Source: a virus
DNA length: 37,575 bases
Reading direction: 5' to 3' (one strand)
IMG/VR virus record: IMGVR_UViG_3300050821_015129
Coordinates: 1 to 37,575 of that record
Position 1 is the first letter of the stretch. The number at the start of each line of letters is the position of its first letter. The translations under genes were made by a program, and so were the position numbers. The notes beneath the pieces are model-generated. The model saw only the letters and a program-made list of their open reading frames with translations, was not told the DNA's origin and did not search any database. Of this stretch, positions 24,947 through 31,566 are shown one piece after another.

Positions 24947-25113
24947 GCTTTTCTCCTCCCTCAGTTTTCCCGGCGACAGTGCCCAGCCCGGAACCATCGC
25001 CGGGATTCCCGATTCGGCCGCGCCTCGGTAGGCGCCTCAAAACAGCGAACTGGGGAGAACGCTGCTGGCCTTTCGGAGCCGAGTGGAGGGACGTCCAGGT
25101 ACAGCCCCGAAAT
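24947..25113. other. Gap with long-loop inverted repeat
   Basis: No gene seen in these 167 bases. A perfect 8-bp inverted repeat (CCCGGCGA at 24969-24976 and TCGCCGGG at 24997-25004) has a 20-base loop, and lies shortly before the ribosome site of the 67-residue gene. No U-tract follows in the minus direction, so a leader or pause structure is more likely than a terminator. Confidence 0.3.
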
Positions 25114-25320
25114 TCAATTCCGCACCGCGATATGTTCCGACCACCCGAGAACGGTGATCACATAGACCCCGCGATGCTCTCGATGCTCGATGACGAGGTC
25201 GTTCGCGATGAGCTCGCGGAGATCGTCGGCCGAGCCGATGAACTCCATGTACGTGTGCCGGCGGAACTGCAGGAGCAGCTCGTACGCAGCGGGCGAAAGC
25301 CACACATACACCTTCCTCAC
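25114..25320 (-). CDS. Small phage protein of unknown function
   Basis: A 68-residue protein starting at GTG 25320, which overlaps the previous stop as GTGA. The sequence begins RKVYVWLSPAAYELLLQFRR and ends in short strands (GVYVITVLGWSEHIAVR). A basic N-terminal part followed by an acidic central part (SADDLRELIANDLVIEHREH) suggests a compact mixed fold. No known motif. Confidence 0.55.
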   Translation of the reverse strand: MRKVYVWLSPAAYELLLQFRRHTYMEFIGSADDLRELIANDLVIEHREHRGVYVITVLGWSEHIAVRN

Positions 25321-25463
25321 TTTTGTTTTTGCGAGCAGTCCCGAGCGTGCTGAATTTTGCCAAGGCTCTTCCGCGACACGCGCCCGCATTCCGGGCAGGT
25401 GTGCCGATGCTTTTTATAGAGCCGCCAGGCGCGCGGTCCCGGTACCGGATCTCCCCGCCGCAT
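25317..25463 (-). CDS. Zinc-finger mini-protein
   Basis: A 48-residue basic protein. It has a C-x2-C...H-x3-C arrangement: TCPECGRVSRKSLGKIQHAR followed by DC. This is a typical single zinc site. The start ATG at 25463 follows the repeated connector TGAGGAGGCGGAGATG. It is translated with the next gene through a GTGA overlap. Such a small basic zinc protein could bind nucleic acid or a host protein; neither can be told apart here. Confidence 0.6.
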   Translation of the reverse strand: MRRGDPVPGPRAWRLYKKHRHTCPECGRVSRKSLGKIQHARDCSQKQK

Positions 25464-25473
25464 CTCCGCCTCC

Positions 25474-25659
25474 TCACCTGAACTCGGTGAGCCCTTCAAA
25501 AATCTGTCCGCAATAGGGACAGCACTGCGGCGCCTTGCCATCATTGCTCGACGCATCGTGAGGGATCGTCGCGAAAAGATTGGCGCACAAGCTGCAGCGC
25601 CACGCGCGCCACGGGATCGCCTTGGTTTTGAACTCGATTTCCGTTGCATGCCGCTCCAA
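25474..25659 (-). CDS. Zinc-ribbon mini-protein
   Basis: A 61-residue protein with two Cys pairs: CSLC near residue 23-26 and CCPYCG near residue 46-51, separated by a Ser/Asp-rich stretch. This is a zinc ribbon. The start is TTG at 25659, chosen for GAGGAGG six bases before it; its upstream frame lacks any better site. The stop codon is part of the connector before the next gene. No other domain. Confidence 0.58.
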   Translation of the reverse strand: MERHATEIEFKTKAIPWRAWRCSLCANLFATIPHDASSNDGKAPQCCPYCGQIFEGLTEFR

Positions 25660-25670
25660 TTTGCGCCTCC

Positions 25671-25931
25671 TCAATCGACGCGCTCCGGCCAGTGCCACGT
25701 ATTCGAGCCGTGTGAGTCGTGGAAAGCCTTTCGATGCTCCGGAACTTCGGAGCCGGCTTCGAAATGCGGGACGCGGTCCAGGTAGACCGTCGCTTTAATT
25801 CCGTGGTGGAATACGGCGAGAGAAACGAATTCGTCCTCCGCACTTCCTTCGGGCACGTCCGTCACGACCGCCGCGTAGTGAGCGCCGCCTTTCCAGACGA
25901 AGTGAACGACCCTTCCGATGCTTGCCTTCAT
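25671..25931 (-). CDS. Small phage protein with N-terminal beta barrel-like part
   Basis: An 86-residue protein beginning MKASIGRVVHFVWKGGAHYA, followed by an acidic block (PEGSAEDEFVSLAVF) and a His-rich C-terminus (HRKAFHDSHGSNTWHW). The start pattern xxGRVVHFVxxxGxHxAAVV is one I recognise from small phage proteins that may form an SH3-like barrel. It follows the connector sequence. Function unknown. Confidence 0.6.
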   Translation of the reverse strand: MKASIGRVVHFVWKGGAHYAAVVTDVPEGSAEDEFVSLAVFHHGIKATVYLDRVPHFEAGSEVPEHRKAFHDSHGSNTWHWPERVD

Positions 25932-25941
25932 TTCCGCCTCC

Positions 25942-26151
25942 TCACCGTTCCCGGCGATTCCGAAAACATTCGGTCGAGCAATACGCCTTGTGATCCAGGT
26001 GCCCGAACCGGACGCCGGGATGAAGAATGCCGCACGTCGGACACCGCACGATCAGCCCTCGTCTGATCGCCTCTCGCACTGGAGTATCCTCGATGCGAGC
26101 CATTAGCCCGGCCGTCCATTCCGTGAAGCCGGACGTTTCCAGAGTCCTCAC
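25942..26151 (-). CDS. Zinc-ribbon mini-protein
   Basis: A 69-residue protein from GTG 26151, which overlaps the previous stop as GTGA. The C-terminal half has RCPTCGILHPGVRFGHLDHK and then YCSTECF, forming a CxxC...CxxxC zinc site. The N-terminal half (ETSGFTEWTAGLMARIEDTP) is helical. Its stop is embedded in the connector before the 86-residue gene. No family named. Confidence 0.58.
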   Translation of the reverse strand: MRTLETSGFTEWTAGLMARIEDTPVREAIRRGLIVRCPTCGILHPGVRFGHLDHKAYCSTECFRNRRER

Positions 26152-26363
26152 GCGACCTGGTCGAACACAAACTTGACCGCCGCCTTCCATGCCTCGCGGA
26201 TCGACTCGGGAAGCTGATCCCACTCCGGCATCTCGCCGCCCATGAAATTTTTGTAGCCGGTCGAGCGCCCATACGCCGAGTACGCACCTTTCGCGAGGTC
26301 TTCGTTCTGGAAGGTTCCCGTCATCGTGTGACCGCATGTCGGACATTGGCCTGGCTTTTCCAT
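26148..26363 (-). CDS. Small phage protein with CxxC and YGRSTGYKNF motif
   Basis: A 71-residue protein starting MEKPGQCPTCGHTMTG after the connector variant TAAGGAGGCGGAGATG. The central YSAYGRSTGYKNFMGGEMPE and the C-terminal LPESIREAWKAAVKFV form a pattern common in very small phage proteins of unknown role (a Tyr/Gly-rich part, then WDxLP and a helix ending AWxAAV). The CxxC pair suggests metal binding. Confidence 0.62.
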   Translation of the reverse strand: MEKPGQCPTCGHTMTGTFQNEDLAKGAYSAYGRSTGYKNFMGGEMPEWDQLPESIREAWKAAVKFVFDQVA

Positions 26364-26373
26364 CTCCGCCTCC

Positions 26374-26625
26374 TTACCTCGAATGCTTAGGGCAAAAATC
26401 CTTGTCCGGTCCGACGTGCTTCGCGTAGTGAGAGCAGACCGGCGTGTCGCAAGTGATCTCGGCGCCGCCGAGAGTTTTGCCCACGACGAAATCGCAAAGC
26501 AGCGTGGCCTCGTTCGCATGGCGGAGATGGATAGCCGGGCAAAACGTGCAGCGCGGAAAGCGTCCCTTCGCGTGCCTCACGATCGCGAAGCCGCCGCCTG
26601 GAAGTTTTATCGTTGAGCACGGCAT
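26374..26625 (-). CDS. Zinc-binding mini-protein
   Basis: An 83-residue protein with several likely metal ligands: RCTFCPAIH near residue 25-33, then CDTPVCSHYAKHVGPDKDFC followed by PKH at the end. The C-terminal pattern CDxPxCxxHAxHV-D-FCPxH is known from small phage proteins. It follows the connector sequence (stop of the 258-residue gene inside the ribosome site). Function unknown. Confidence 0.62.
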   Translation of the reverse strand: MPCSTIKLPGGGFAIVRHAKGRFPRCTFCPAIHLRHANEATLLCDFVVGKTLGGAEITCDTPVCSHYAKHVGPDKDFCPKHSR

Positions 26626-26635
26626 CTCCGCCTCC

Positions 26636-27412
26636 TCAGATCTTGAACGGTGGTTGCACGAAGTAGCCGAGCTTTTCCATGCGCGGTATCCGCCGGAGCT
26701 GACGCTGCGCCTCGACCAGGTCGGCCTTCACCCGAAGGTCGCTGCTATCATCGAAAATAATTCCCTCCAGGTCGTGACGCCGGTCCAGCATGAGGAACCT
26801 GTCTCCCTGAATGGCGAGCGCGAGACCGAGTGGGTGAAAGAATTCGCGATTCACTTCCTGCAGGTAGCCCGCGTCCCGAAACGCCTCGGCGCCGAGTTCC
26901 GACAAGGAAGCGAGGAAATCGGCCCGAATCGGACGGTCTTTCGCCTCGACCGTTAGAGGCGGAAGCGAGACGGGCTCCGCCGGTGCCGCGACGAAAAGGT
27001 GAGAAGCATAGATCCCCGCCGAATTCTGGACCTCCACGCGCGGCTCATCGTCGTGAACGCGCGTGACGCGGTAGACCTGGCCGAGCGGCGCATTCACGAA
27101 GCAAACGCGGTCGCCGACTTTCCAGCGAGGCTCCGTACCCGATTTGGGTACGGCTGTACCCAGAATGGGTACGACCTCCGCCGCCGGCAATGCGTCGCGA
27201 ATCCAGTCGTGATCGCCGGCATGCCCGGCGGGGAGATAGCAGGTGCCGCTCATTCCGACGACTGCGCGGCACAGCTCGCCGCGCGCGCCAGGTGCCACTT
27301 CCTGAGCCGCCCGAGGCGCAAGGGGAGCGTCGGAGCCTTCGTCCGGAGGCGGGTCGGCAATCGTAAAGAAACCCTTCGGACGGCGCATTTCCTCGCGCTG
27401 TTTTTCGCTCAT
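26636..27412 (-). CDS. Phage protein with C-terminal conserved domain
   Basis: A 258-residue protein. The N-terminus is low in complexity (Pro/Asp/Ala), then comes a Cys/His segment (YLPAGHAGDHDW) like that seen at the start of other small phage proteins. Residues 80-95 contain VPILGTAVPKSGT, whose codons create two tandem palindromes. A beta part follows (RWKVGDRVCFVNAPLGQVYR). The C-terminal 90 residues have DAGYLQEVNREFFHPLGLAL and DRRHDLEGIIFDD, a conserved phage pattern of unknown function. The start ATG has AAAAGGAG, preceded by a perfect hairpin. Confidence 0.68.
   Translation of the reverse strand: MSEKQREEMRRPKGFFTIADPPPDEGSDAPLAPRAAQEVAPGARGELCRAVVGMSGTCYLPAGHAGDHDWIRDALPAAEVVPILGTAVPKSGTEPRWKVGDRVCFVNAPLGQVYRVTRVHDDEPRVEVQNSAGIYASHLFVAAPAEPVSLPPLTVEAKDRPIRADFLASLSELGAEAFRDAGYLQEVNREFFHPLGLALAIQGDRFLMLDRRHDLEGIIFDDSSDLRVKADLVEAQRQLRRIPRMEKLGYFVQPPFKI
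27134..27172. repeat. Two tandem hyphenated palindromes, 21 bp apart
   Basis: CGTACCC-N5-GGGTACG lies at 27134-27152 and GTACCC-N5-GGGTAC at 27156-27172. Their centres are 21 bp apart, two turns of the helix. Both lie inside the coding region of the 258-residue protein. This is the geometry of a tandem operator for a dimeric regulator, though the coding repeat VPxxGT also accounts for part of it. Confidence 0.6.
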
Positions 27413-27426
27413 TTCGCGCTCCTTTT

Positions 27427-27445
27427 ACAGGACCCGTAGTCCTGT
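27427..27445 (-). promoter_or_regulatory. Leader hairpin just before ribosome site
   Basis: A perfect stem ACAGGAC-CCGTA-GTCCTGT (plus strand) lies directly upstream of AAAAGGAG and the ATG at 27412. No U-tract follows in the minus direction, so it more likely affects translation or mRNA stability than transcription termination. Confidence 0.4.
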
Positions 27446-27464
27446 GCGGCTTTTCCTTATGGTC

Positions 27465-27758
27465 CTAAGTCCCGCCACGCTCATCAGTTCCAGATGATGA
27501 AAAAACGCTGTCACGGCTGGTGCCACTGCTGGTGCCAAGGTTTTTCCGCCGGTAAACGAGATCCTTACCTGCTTCCGTCAGGTGCCATTGCCCCGCGGCG
27601 GAGTACTCGATCAGCCCGCGTTTGCGGAGATGGAGGCGCGTCCGGAGCGGGAACTGCTCGATGATCCTTCCGCGATAGAGCGCGTCTTTGCCGACGTATA
27701 AACCCGTGCCGCGAAGCGCGTAGAGAATCTTCAGTTGAGCTGCGGTCAAGCAAATCAT
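27465..27758 (-). CDS. Small winged-helix protein
   Basis: A 97-residue protein starting at ATG 27758, overlapping the previous stop as ATGA. The first 70 residues look like a winged helix: TAAQLKILYALRGTGLYVGK, then RTRLHLRKRGLIEYSAAGQW and LTEAGKDLVYRRK, a wing typical of MarR-like or PadR-like folds. The C-terminal tail is Ser/Gly/Thr-rich. Codons for GTSSGTS create two TGGTGCCA repeats, 12 bp apart. Probably a DNA-binding regulator. Confidence 0.55.
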   Translation of the reverse strand: MICLTAAQLKILYALRGTGLYVGKDALYRGRIIEQFPLRTRLHLRKRGLIEYSAAGQWHLTEAGKDLVYRRKNLGTSSGTSRDSVFSSSGTDERGGT

Positions 27759-28018
27759 GGAACCCTCGCGGTGATTTCGGCGCACAAACGGAATTCGTTC
27801 CTGCCCTTCGTCACTCTCATGCCTTCGATCACAATCGATTGACCCCGCTTGAGGTTCGCGGACTTGGCACGGTCGATGACCTGCGCGAGGGACATGAACC
27901 CTGATCTTCTGCCGCGCTGCGCACCGCGCCCCTTGCCCCAACACGCACGACAGCTCCGGGAGCCGCTCGACTTCGCCCGCCCGCATTTGCATCTAGTTCC
28001 GTCGCGGTAGTCGGTCAC
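27755..28018 (-). CDS. Zinc-ribbon mini-protein with C-terminal beta part
   Basis: An 87-residue protein from GTG 28018, which overlaps the previous stop as GTGA. The N-terminus has RCKCGRAKSSGSRSCRACWG, a CxC...CxxC zinc site in a basic context. The rest has SLAQVIDRAKSANLKRGQSI and VIEGMRVTKGRNEFRLCAEI, probably a small beta-barrel or swapped hairpin. Overlaps the next gene as ATGA. No family recognised. Confidence 0.56.
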   Translation of the reverse strand: MTDYRDGTRCKCGRAKSSGSRSCRACWGKGRGAQRGRRSGFMSLAQVIDRAKSANLKRGQSIVIEGMRVTKGRNEFRLCAEITARVP

Positions 28019-28260
28019 GGATTCCTCCTGGAGTTTTCCGCGCGCATCTGGTCGCGCATCATGAAAGCGCGCTCCTCGATGGAGAACACTCCCTCCTCGA
28101 GCAATTTGTCGGCGAGCTGCTCGGAGATCTGCCGCGCGATGTTCGAGGACGGGCCCACGTATTCCGGATGGCGAAGCGCGAGCTGCAGGCAGCCAATCAC
28201 CGTCATCCAGGACAGCGCATCGGCGACCACGGCAATTTTGAGTTCGAGGTTCTGCGGCAT
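28015..28260 (-). CDS. Small phage protein of unknown function
   Basis: An 81-residue, mostly helical protein starting MPQNLELKIAVVADALSWMT. It continues with LRHPEYVGPSSNIARQISEQ and ends in charged helices (LLEEGVFSIEERAFMMRDQM). The ribosome site is AGG before ATG 28260. It overlaps the zinc-ribbon gene as GTGA. No known domain. Confidence 0.58.
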   Translation of the reverse strand: MPQNLELKIAVVADALSWMTVIGCLQLALRHPEYVGPSSNIARQISEQLADKLLEEGVFSIEERAFMMRDQMRAENSRRNP

Positions 28261-28262
28261 GG

Positions 28263-28478
28263 CTACCTGCTCCCCGCTTTCTTCGGCGGCGCCGGAAGTT
28301 TTCCCGCGATGTTTCCTGTGATCGGCGTCTCAATAAAATCGGTGTGGATCCTTTCCGGATCCTCCCACAGCACCAGGACGCCGAGCCTCGCCTCGCTGTC
28401 CTGGGGATCGATGAACCCCGTGATCCGCGCGTCGGGCGGATAGGTTTTCAGGCGCTCGATGAGCTCGTGAACTTTCAT
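28263..28478 (-). CDS. Small phage protein, MKVHELIERL family
   Basis: A 71-residue protein. The start MKVHELIERLKTYPPDARI with a following acidic beta strand (FIDPQDSEARLGVLVLWEDP) is a pattern I recognise from many small phage and plasmid proteins of unknown function. The C-terminus is basic (PAPPKKAGSR). A GGGAG ribosome site lies ten bases before the ATG. Confidence 0.6.
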   Translation of the reverse strand: MKVHELIERLKTYPPDARITGFIDPQDSEARLGVLVLWEDPERIHTDFIETPITGNIAGKLPAPPKKAGSR

Positions 28479-28479
28479 T

Positions 28480-28674
28480 TCAGAGGACTCCCACCGGGCG
28501 CATGGGCTTCGCGGAGTGAAACAGTTCGAGCAGTTCCTCCGGTGTCGTCTCGACCGCCGGATCCTCCGAGCAGTTCACGAACAGCTCAGCGTGGTCCGGA
28601 ATGCGCTGGTACTCGATCAGGACGTTGACGATCGCCATTACCTGGGAGCGCGTCATTTCGATTTGATATTTCAT
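28480..28674 (-). CDS. Small protein of unknown function
   Basis: A 64-residue protein, start ATG 28674 overlapping the previous stop as ATGA. It begins MKYQIEMTRSQVMAIVNVLI, then LFVNCSEDPAVETTPEELLE, and ends with a short Pro-rich tail. Probably a small helical fold. The longer reading of this frame only shadows the neighbouring genes. No motif known. Confidence 0.52.
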   Translation of the reverse strand: MKYQIEMTRSQVMAIVNVLIEYQRIPDHAELFVNCSEDPAVETTPEELLELFHSAKPMRPVGVL

Positions 28675-28829
28675 TTCTCGATCTCCGTCTCCATCTCGCC
28701 ATGACACACGCCGCAGTACCTGTGCCCGCAGCGCTCGCAAACGAACCTGGCTTTTCTCGTGCGCCTTCCGCACTTGCAGCACTTCACCCAAGAAAACCTT
28801 TCCCGGAACCAGGTGACGAAACTCCTCAT
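28671..28829 (-). CDS. Cys-rich zinc mini-protein
   Basis: A 52-residue protein with at least six Cys in CxxC pairs: VKCCKCGRRTRK, then FVCERCGHRYCGVCHG. This can form two zinc sites, as in a treble-clef or double ribbon. The N-terminus (RSFVTWFRERFSW) is aromatic and basic. ATG 28829 overlaps the upstream stop as ATGA. Function unknown; a nucleic acid- or protein-binding role is likely for such a fold. Confidence 0.58.
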   Translation of the reverse strand: MRSFVTWFRERFSWVKCCKCGRRTRKARFVCERCGHRYCGVCHGEMETEIEK

Positions 28830-29095
28830 GCCGGGACCTCGGCGTCCGTGTGAAAAGACCGCTTGCCGTTCCGGTGCTTCCTCGTTTCCCACTCGAGGAA
28901 CACGGCGATGGAGCGGAGGCAGTCCTCGTCGAAGATCGTCGAGTGCTCCGGAGAAAAAACGTATTTGCGCCATCGCGAATACCACTCCACCGTTCCGAGG
29001 TGGTTCGCTTTGTCGAGACTCCACACTTCCCACGTGTCGGTCTTGGCATTCAGCCGGCGGTCGTTCGGTTGAAAGCTGACGTGTGGGCCCTTCAC
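28826..29095 (-). CDS. Small phage protein with WYSRWRKYVF motif
   Basis: An 89-residue protein from GTG 29095, which overlaps the integrase A stop as GTGA. It contains LGTVEWYSRWRKYVFSPEHS and IFDEDCLRSIAVFLEWETRK. This pattern (aromatic WxxRWRxYxFxPE, then a helix) is known from small phage-encoded proteins of unknown role. It directly follows the integrase, so both are translated together. Confidence 0.62.
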   Translation of the reverse strand: MKGPHVSFQPNDRRLNAKTDTWEVWSLDKANHLGTVEWYSRWRKYVFSPEHSTIFDEDCLRSIAVFLEWETRKHRNGKRSFHTDAEVPA

Positions 29096-30150
29096 GCCGG
29101 GACCTCCTCGTTCATTTTTTCCACGGCCGACTGCCGATGGTCCTGCGCGAGGTGGGAATACTTCATCGTCTGGACGATGGACTTGTGGCCGAGCAGCTCC
29201 TGCACGGTTCGGATATCGACGCCGCGCATCACCAGGCGCGAGGCAAACGTGTGCCGGATGTCATGCCAGTGAAAATCGTCGATGCCCGCTTTTTCGAGCG
29301 CCTCCTCGAGCCATCGGCGCGAGTCGCGCTTCGCTTCATCCGTGGCGTCGGGTGAAACGTACTTCTCCTTGGCGCGACCGATGGCGAGGAAGCGCAGAGC
29401 GCTGAGAGCCGAACGATTCGCGACGATGTGCCGCTGCCCGGTTTTCCCGGTCACCTTCAGATTTCCGCGATTGAGATCGACGTTCTTCCATTCCAGGAAA
29501 AACTGCTCGCCGCGGCGCATGCCGGTGTGCAGCGCGAGATTGAACTCCTCGAGGTGCGCCATGCACTGCTCCTTCGTGACCTCCTGGTCGTCCGGATCCA
29601 GAATCGCCTCGCGGAGGGAAGCCTCTTCCTCGGGCTTCAGCCACCGCACGCGCGACGGGTTCTCTTTGAACCGCTCCGCCTTGGACAGCGGATTGAACGA
29701 CAGTTTTCCCGCGTCGACCGCGAACTTATAAATGCTGCTCATGAGCGCGTGGTAGCGATTCGCCGTCGATTTCGAGATGCCTCTTTCTCGGATGAGCGAG
29801 GCGAGAGTTTCCTCGGCGCGCGCCGGCGTGAGCTGGTCTGCAGGGACGTTGCCGATGAGCGGGAGAAGTTGATTCAGGCGGATCGTGTCGGTCTCGTAGG
29901 ACAGCGGAGCGAGCCTTAGTTTCTTCCGCGCCATCGCCGCCTGGGAGAGTTCGCGGAAGGTGAGACGCGCTCCTTTTTTCGGCGGAATGAACCGGCCGTT
30001 CTTGACCTCCATCCGGCGCCGCGCGAGCGAATCGAGCGCGGCCGAGCGCCGGCCGACTTTTTCCCTGTGACGGATGCCTTCGCTGTCACAGTAAGAAATC
30101 CACCAGGTGCGACTTCCCGGTGGACGTTCGAAGATGCCACGAATCGCCAT
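29092..30150 (-). CDS. Tyrosine recombinase A, in the lytic-side operon
   Basis: A 352-residue tyrosine recombinase. Start ATG 30150; an open frame further upstream shadows the neighbour. The N-terminus (about residues 5-60) is an arm-binding-type domain, RGIFERPPGSRTWWISYCDS. The core-binding domain covers about residues 62-160. The catalytic domain has R212 (HTGMRRGEQ), H296 and R299 (HWHDIRHTF), H322 (LLGHKS) and Y331 (MKYSHL), so all key residues are present. It is clearly related to recombinase B on the other strand. It lies downstream of the excisionase-like gene in the same transcription unit, so it would be made when the lytic side is active. Excision is the likely role, but integration cannot be ruled out. 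Confidence 0.92.
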   Translation of the reverse strand: MAIRGIFERPPGSRTWWISYCDSEGIRHREKVGRRSAALDSLARRRMEVKNGRFIPPKKGARLTFRELSQAAMARKKLRLAPLSYETDTIRLNQLLPLIGNVPADQLTPARAEETLASLIRERGISKSTANRYHALMSSIYKFAVDAGKLSFNPLSKAERFKENPSRVRWLKPEEEASLREAILDPDDQEVTKEQCMAHLEEFNLALHTGMRRGEQFFLEWKNVDLNRGNLKVTGKTGQRHIVANRSALSALRFLAIGRAKEKYVSPDATDEAKRDSRRWLEEALEKAGIDDFHWHDIRHTFASRLVMRGVDIRTVQELLGHKSIVQTMKYSHLAQDHRQSAVEKMNEEVPA

Positions 30151-30161
30151 ACGGGAAAGCC

Positions 30162-30911
30162 CTAGCTGATGACTGGAACCTTTCCGCCGATTTTCGTCGC
30201 GAGCCACTCCGCGATCGCCGCGATCGCCGAGAGATGCCAGCGACCGCCGTCGGCTTCGAACAGCGCGAGGTTCACGGAGTCGCCGCCGACCCGGGCCCGG
30301 AACACGAACTGCGAGAGCTGCTGGTCGATTTCGGCGAACGTGCGGTATGGAGCGAGGTTCACTCTGGGCTTCAGGTTCGTCTGCTCCTTCAGCACGACGC
30401 CGCGGCGAGCGGAAACCTTCTGCGAGATGCCGTCGTCCTCGGACACATCGATCGCCTCGGCTGTGATTGCCGACGCGATTTTGAGAACGTAATCGAGATC
30501 CAGGGCGAAGGTGCCGTCCTCGTTCTCGATTTTCACGCGCTGGAAACCCGCCTGGCACTGAATGACAAAACTCTCGGGATCCAGCCACGTACCGAACGGA
30601 AAGGGCCTGATGAGTTTCGGATATTCGGCCTGGACCCAGCATCGACGCCGGCCGTAATCGTCGGACACGCGGGAAATGATTTCGACGCGGGTCGAACTCG
30701 TGACGTGGAACAGCACGTCGCCTTCTTTCGCGACCTGGTCGAGTTCGGCTTTGAACAAGTCGACGAGGCCCTGCAGCGTCCCGACGCTGACGGCACCTGG
30801 CGCCGGAGGCTTGATCAGGTCCATGTTTTTGTCCACGTACGTGAGCTTGCCTTTCGTGATCTGGTTCGGAGTCGCGAGCCCGAGAATTTTCTGAATTGCT
30901 TCAGCGATCAT
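30162..30911 (-). CDS. Phage protein, possibly DUF2303-like
   Basis: A 249-residue protein. The N-terminus has ITKGKLTYVDKNMDLIKPPA then VGTLQGLVDLFKAELDQVAK, a mixed part that I recognise from phage proteins of unknown role in early regions. The C-terminus has LAPYRTFAEIDQQLSQFVFR and LFEADGGRWHLSAIAAIAEW, which is like DUF2303 (YfdQ) and related early-region proteins. It is not a membrane or secreted protein. It lies with the 112-residue gene upstream, a pair often seen together in phages. Ribosome site GAGGGA. Role unknown. Confidence 0.58.
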   Translation of the reverse strand: MIAEAIQKILGLATPNQITKGKLTYVDKNMDLIKPPAPGAVSVGTLQGLVDLFKAELDQVAKEGDVLFHVTSSTRVEIISRVSDDYGRRRCWVQAEYPKLIRPFPFGTWLDPESFVIQCQAGFQRVKIENEDGTFALDLDYVLKIASAITAEAIDVSEDDGISQKVSARRGVVLKEQTNLKPRVNLAPYRTFAEIDQQLSQFVFRARVGGDSVNLALFEADGGRWHLSAIAAIAEWLATKIGGKVPVIS

Positions 30912-30947
30912 GGTTCCCTCTTCCGTGCTGGATTGAACTCCCTGGCC

Positions 30948-31286
30948 CTAACTCGGTTTCGTACCTGACTGCGATGGGAACAGCCGTTGCTGCTTCGGGT
31001 CGTGCGGCACCGCGACCATGACGAGGCCTCGACGCTGCAGGAACACTGTCCCTTTCACTTCCTGAACCGGAACCGTCTTCGACTTGCAGGCGAACGTGAC
31101 CTGCGCGCCCGATCGGTCCTCGAACGGCTTGATGGTGAACTCCAAAGTGATTTTCCGTTTCGCTTCGGGATCTGTGTTCACGTCGGCGATGTTGGCGAGC
31201 ACGGACGCGAACTCGCGCTGGAAAACTTCCTCGATCGCGCCGCCGCACAGATTGCTGAGACTTACATCTTCGGGTTCTGAGTCCAT
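30948..31286 (-). CDS. Phage early protein, often labelled replication terminator-like
   Basis: A 112-residue protein. It contains LCGGAIEEVFQREFASVLAN, IADVNTDPEAKRKITLEFTI and KPFEDRSGAQVTFACKSK. This order (GGA...F..E...VL.NI.D.NTDP..KRKI) is a phage family found in many phages and sometimes labelled replication terminator protein, though the label is not well based. It is paired with the 249-residue gene. GAGGAG precedes the ATG. The function is unknown. Confidence 0.65.
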   Translation of the reverse strand: MDSEPEDVSLSNLCGGAIEEVFQREFASVLANIADVNTDPEAKRKITLEFTIKPFEDRSGAQVTFACKSKTVPVQEVKGTVFLQRRGLVMVAVPHDPKQQRLFPSQSGTKPS

Positions 31287-31297
31287 GAGCTCCTCCT

Positions 31298-31558
31298 CTA
31301 GGATTTGCGGGATAGGCTTCCCCGGGCCTCGTCGAAATTTTGATAAATCTCATCGAGAGAGATCACGATCTTCCTGCGCCTCGCGATCTTCACGATTTCC
31401 ATCGCTCGCACCGGCCGCATGTGAACAGCGCCGGCGACCCATTTGTAGAGAGCGTCACGGCTCACGTTGAGCTCCGCGGCCAAATTCTGAGCCCCGAACG
31501 TGTCGACGAACCGCGCGAACTTCGTCTTCCAGCGCTTGCCTTTGGAACGTGCCGGCAC
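31298..31558 (-). CDS. Cro-like HTH regulator
   Basis: An 86-residue protein. I take the second GTG (31558) as start, since AGAGG lies five bases before it but abuts the first GTG (31564). Residues about 14-45 form an HTH: FARFVDTFGAQNLAAELNVS, with DALYKWVAGAVHMRPVRAME as the recognition part. The following ARRRKIVISLDEIYQNF is the usual end of Cro/YdaS-like proteins. It is in the lytic-side operon after the excisionase-like gene, so it may act as an early repressor or switch protein. Confidence 0.65.
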   Translation of the reverse strand: MPARSKGKRWKTKFARFVDTFGAQNLAAELNVSRDALYKWVAGAVHMRPVRAMEIVKIARRRKIVISLDEIYQNFDEARGSLSRKS

Positions 31559-31566
31559 TCTCACCT

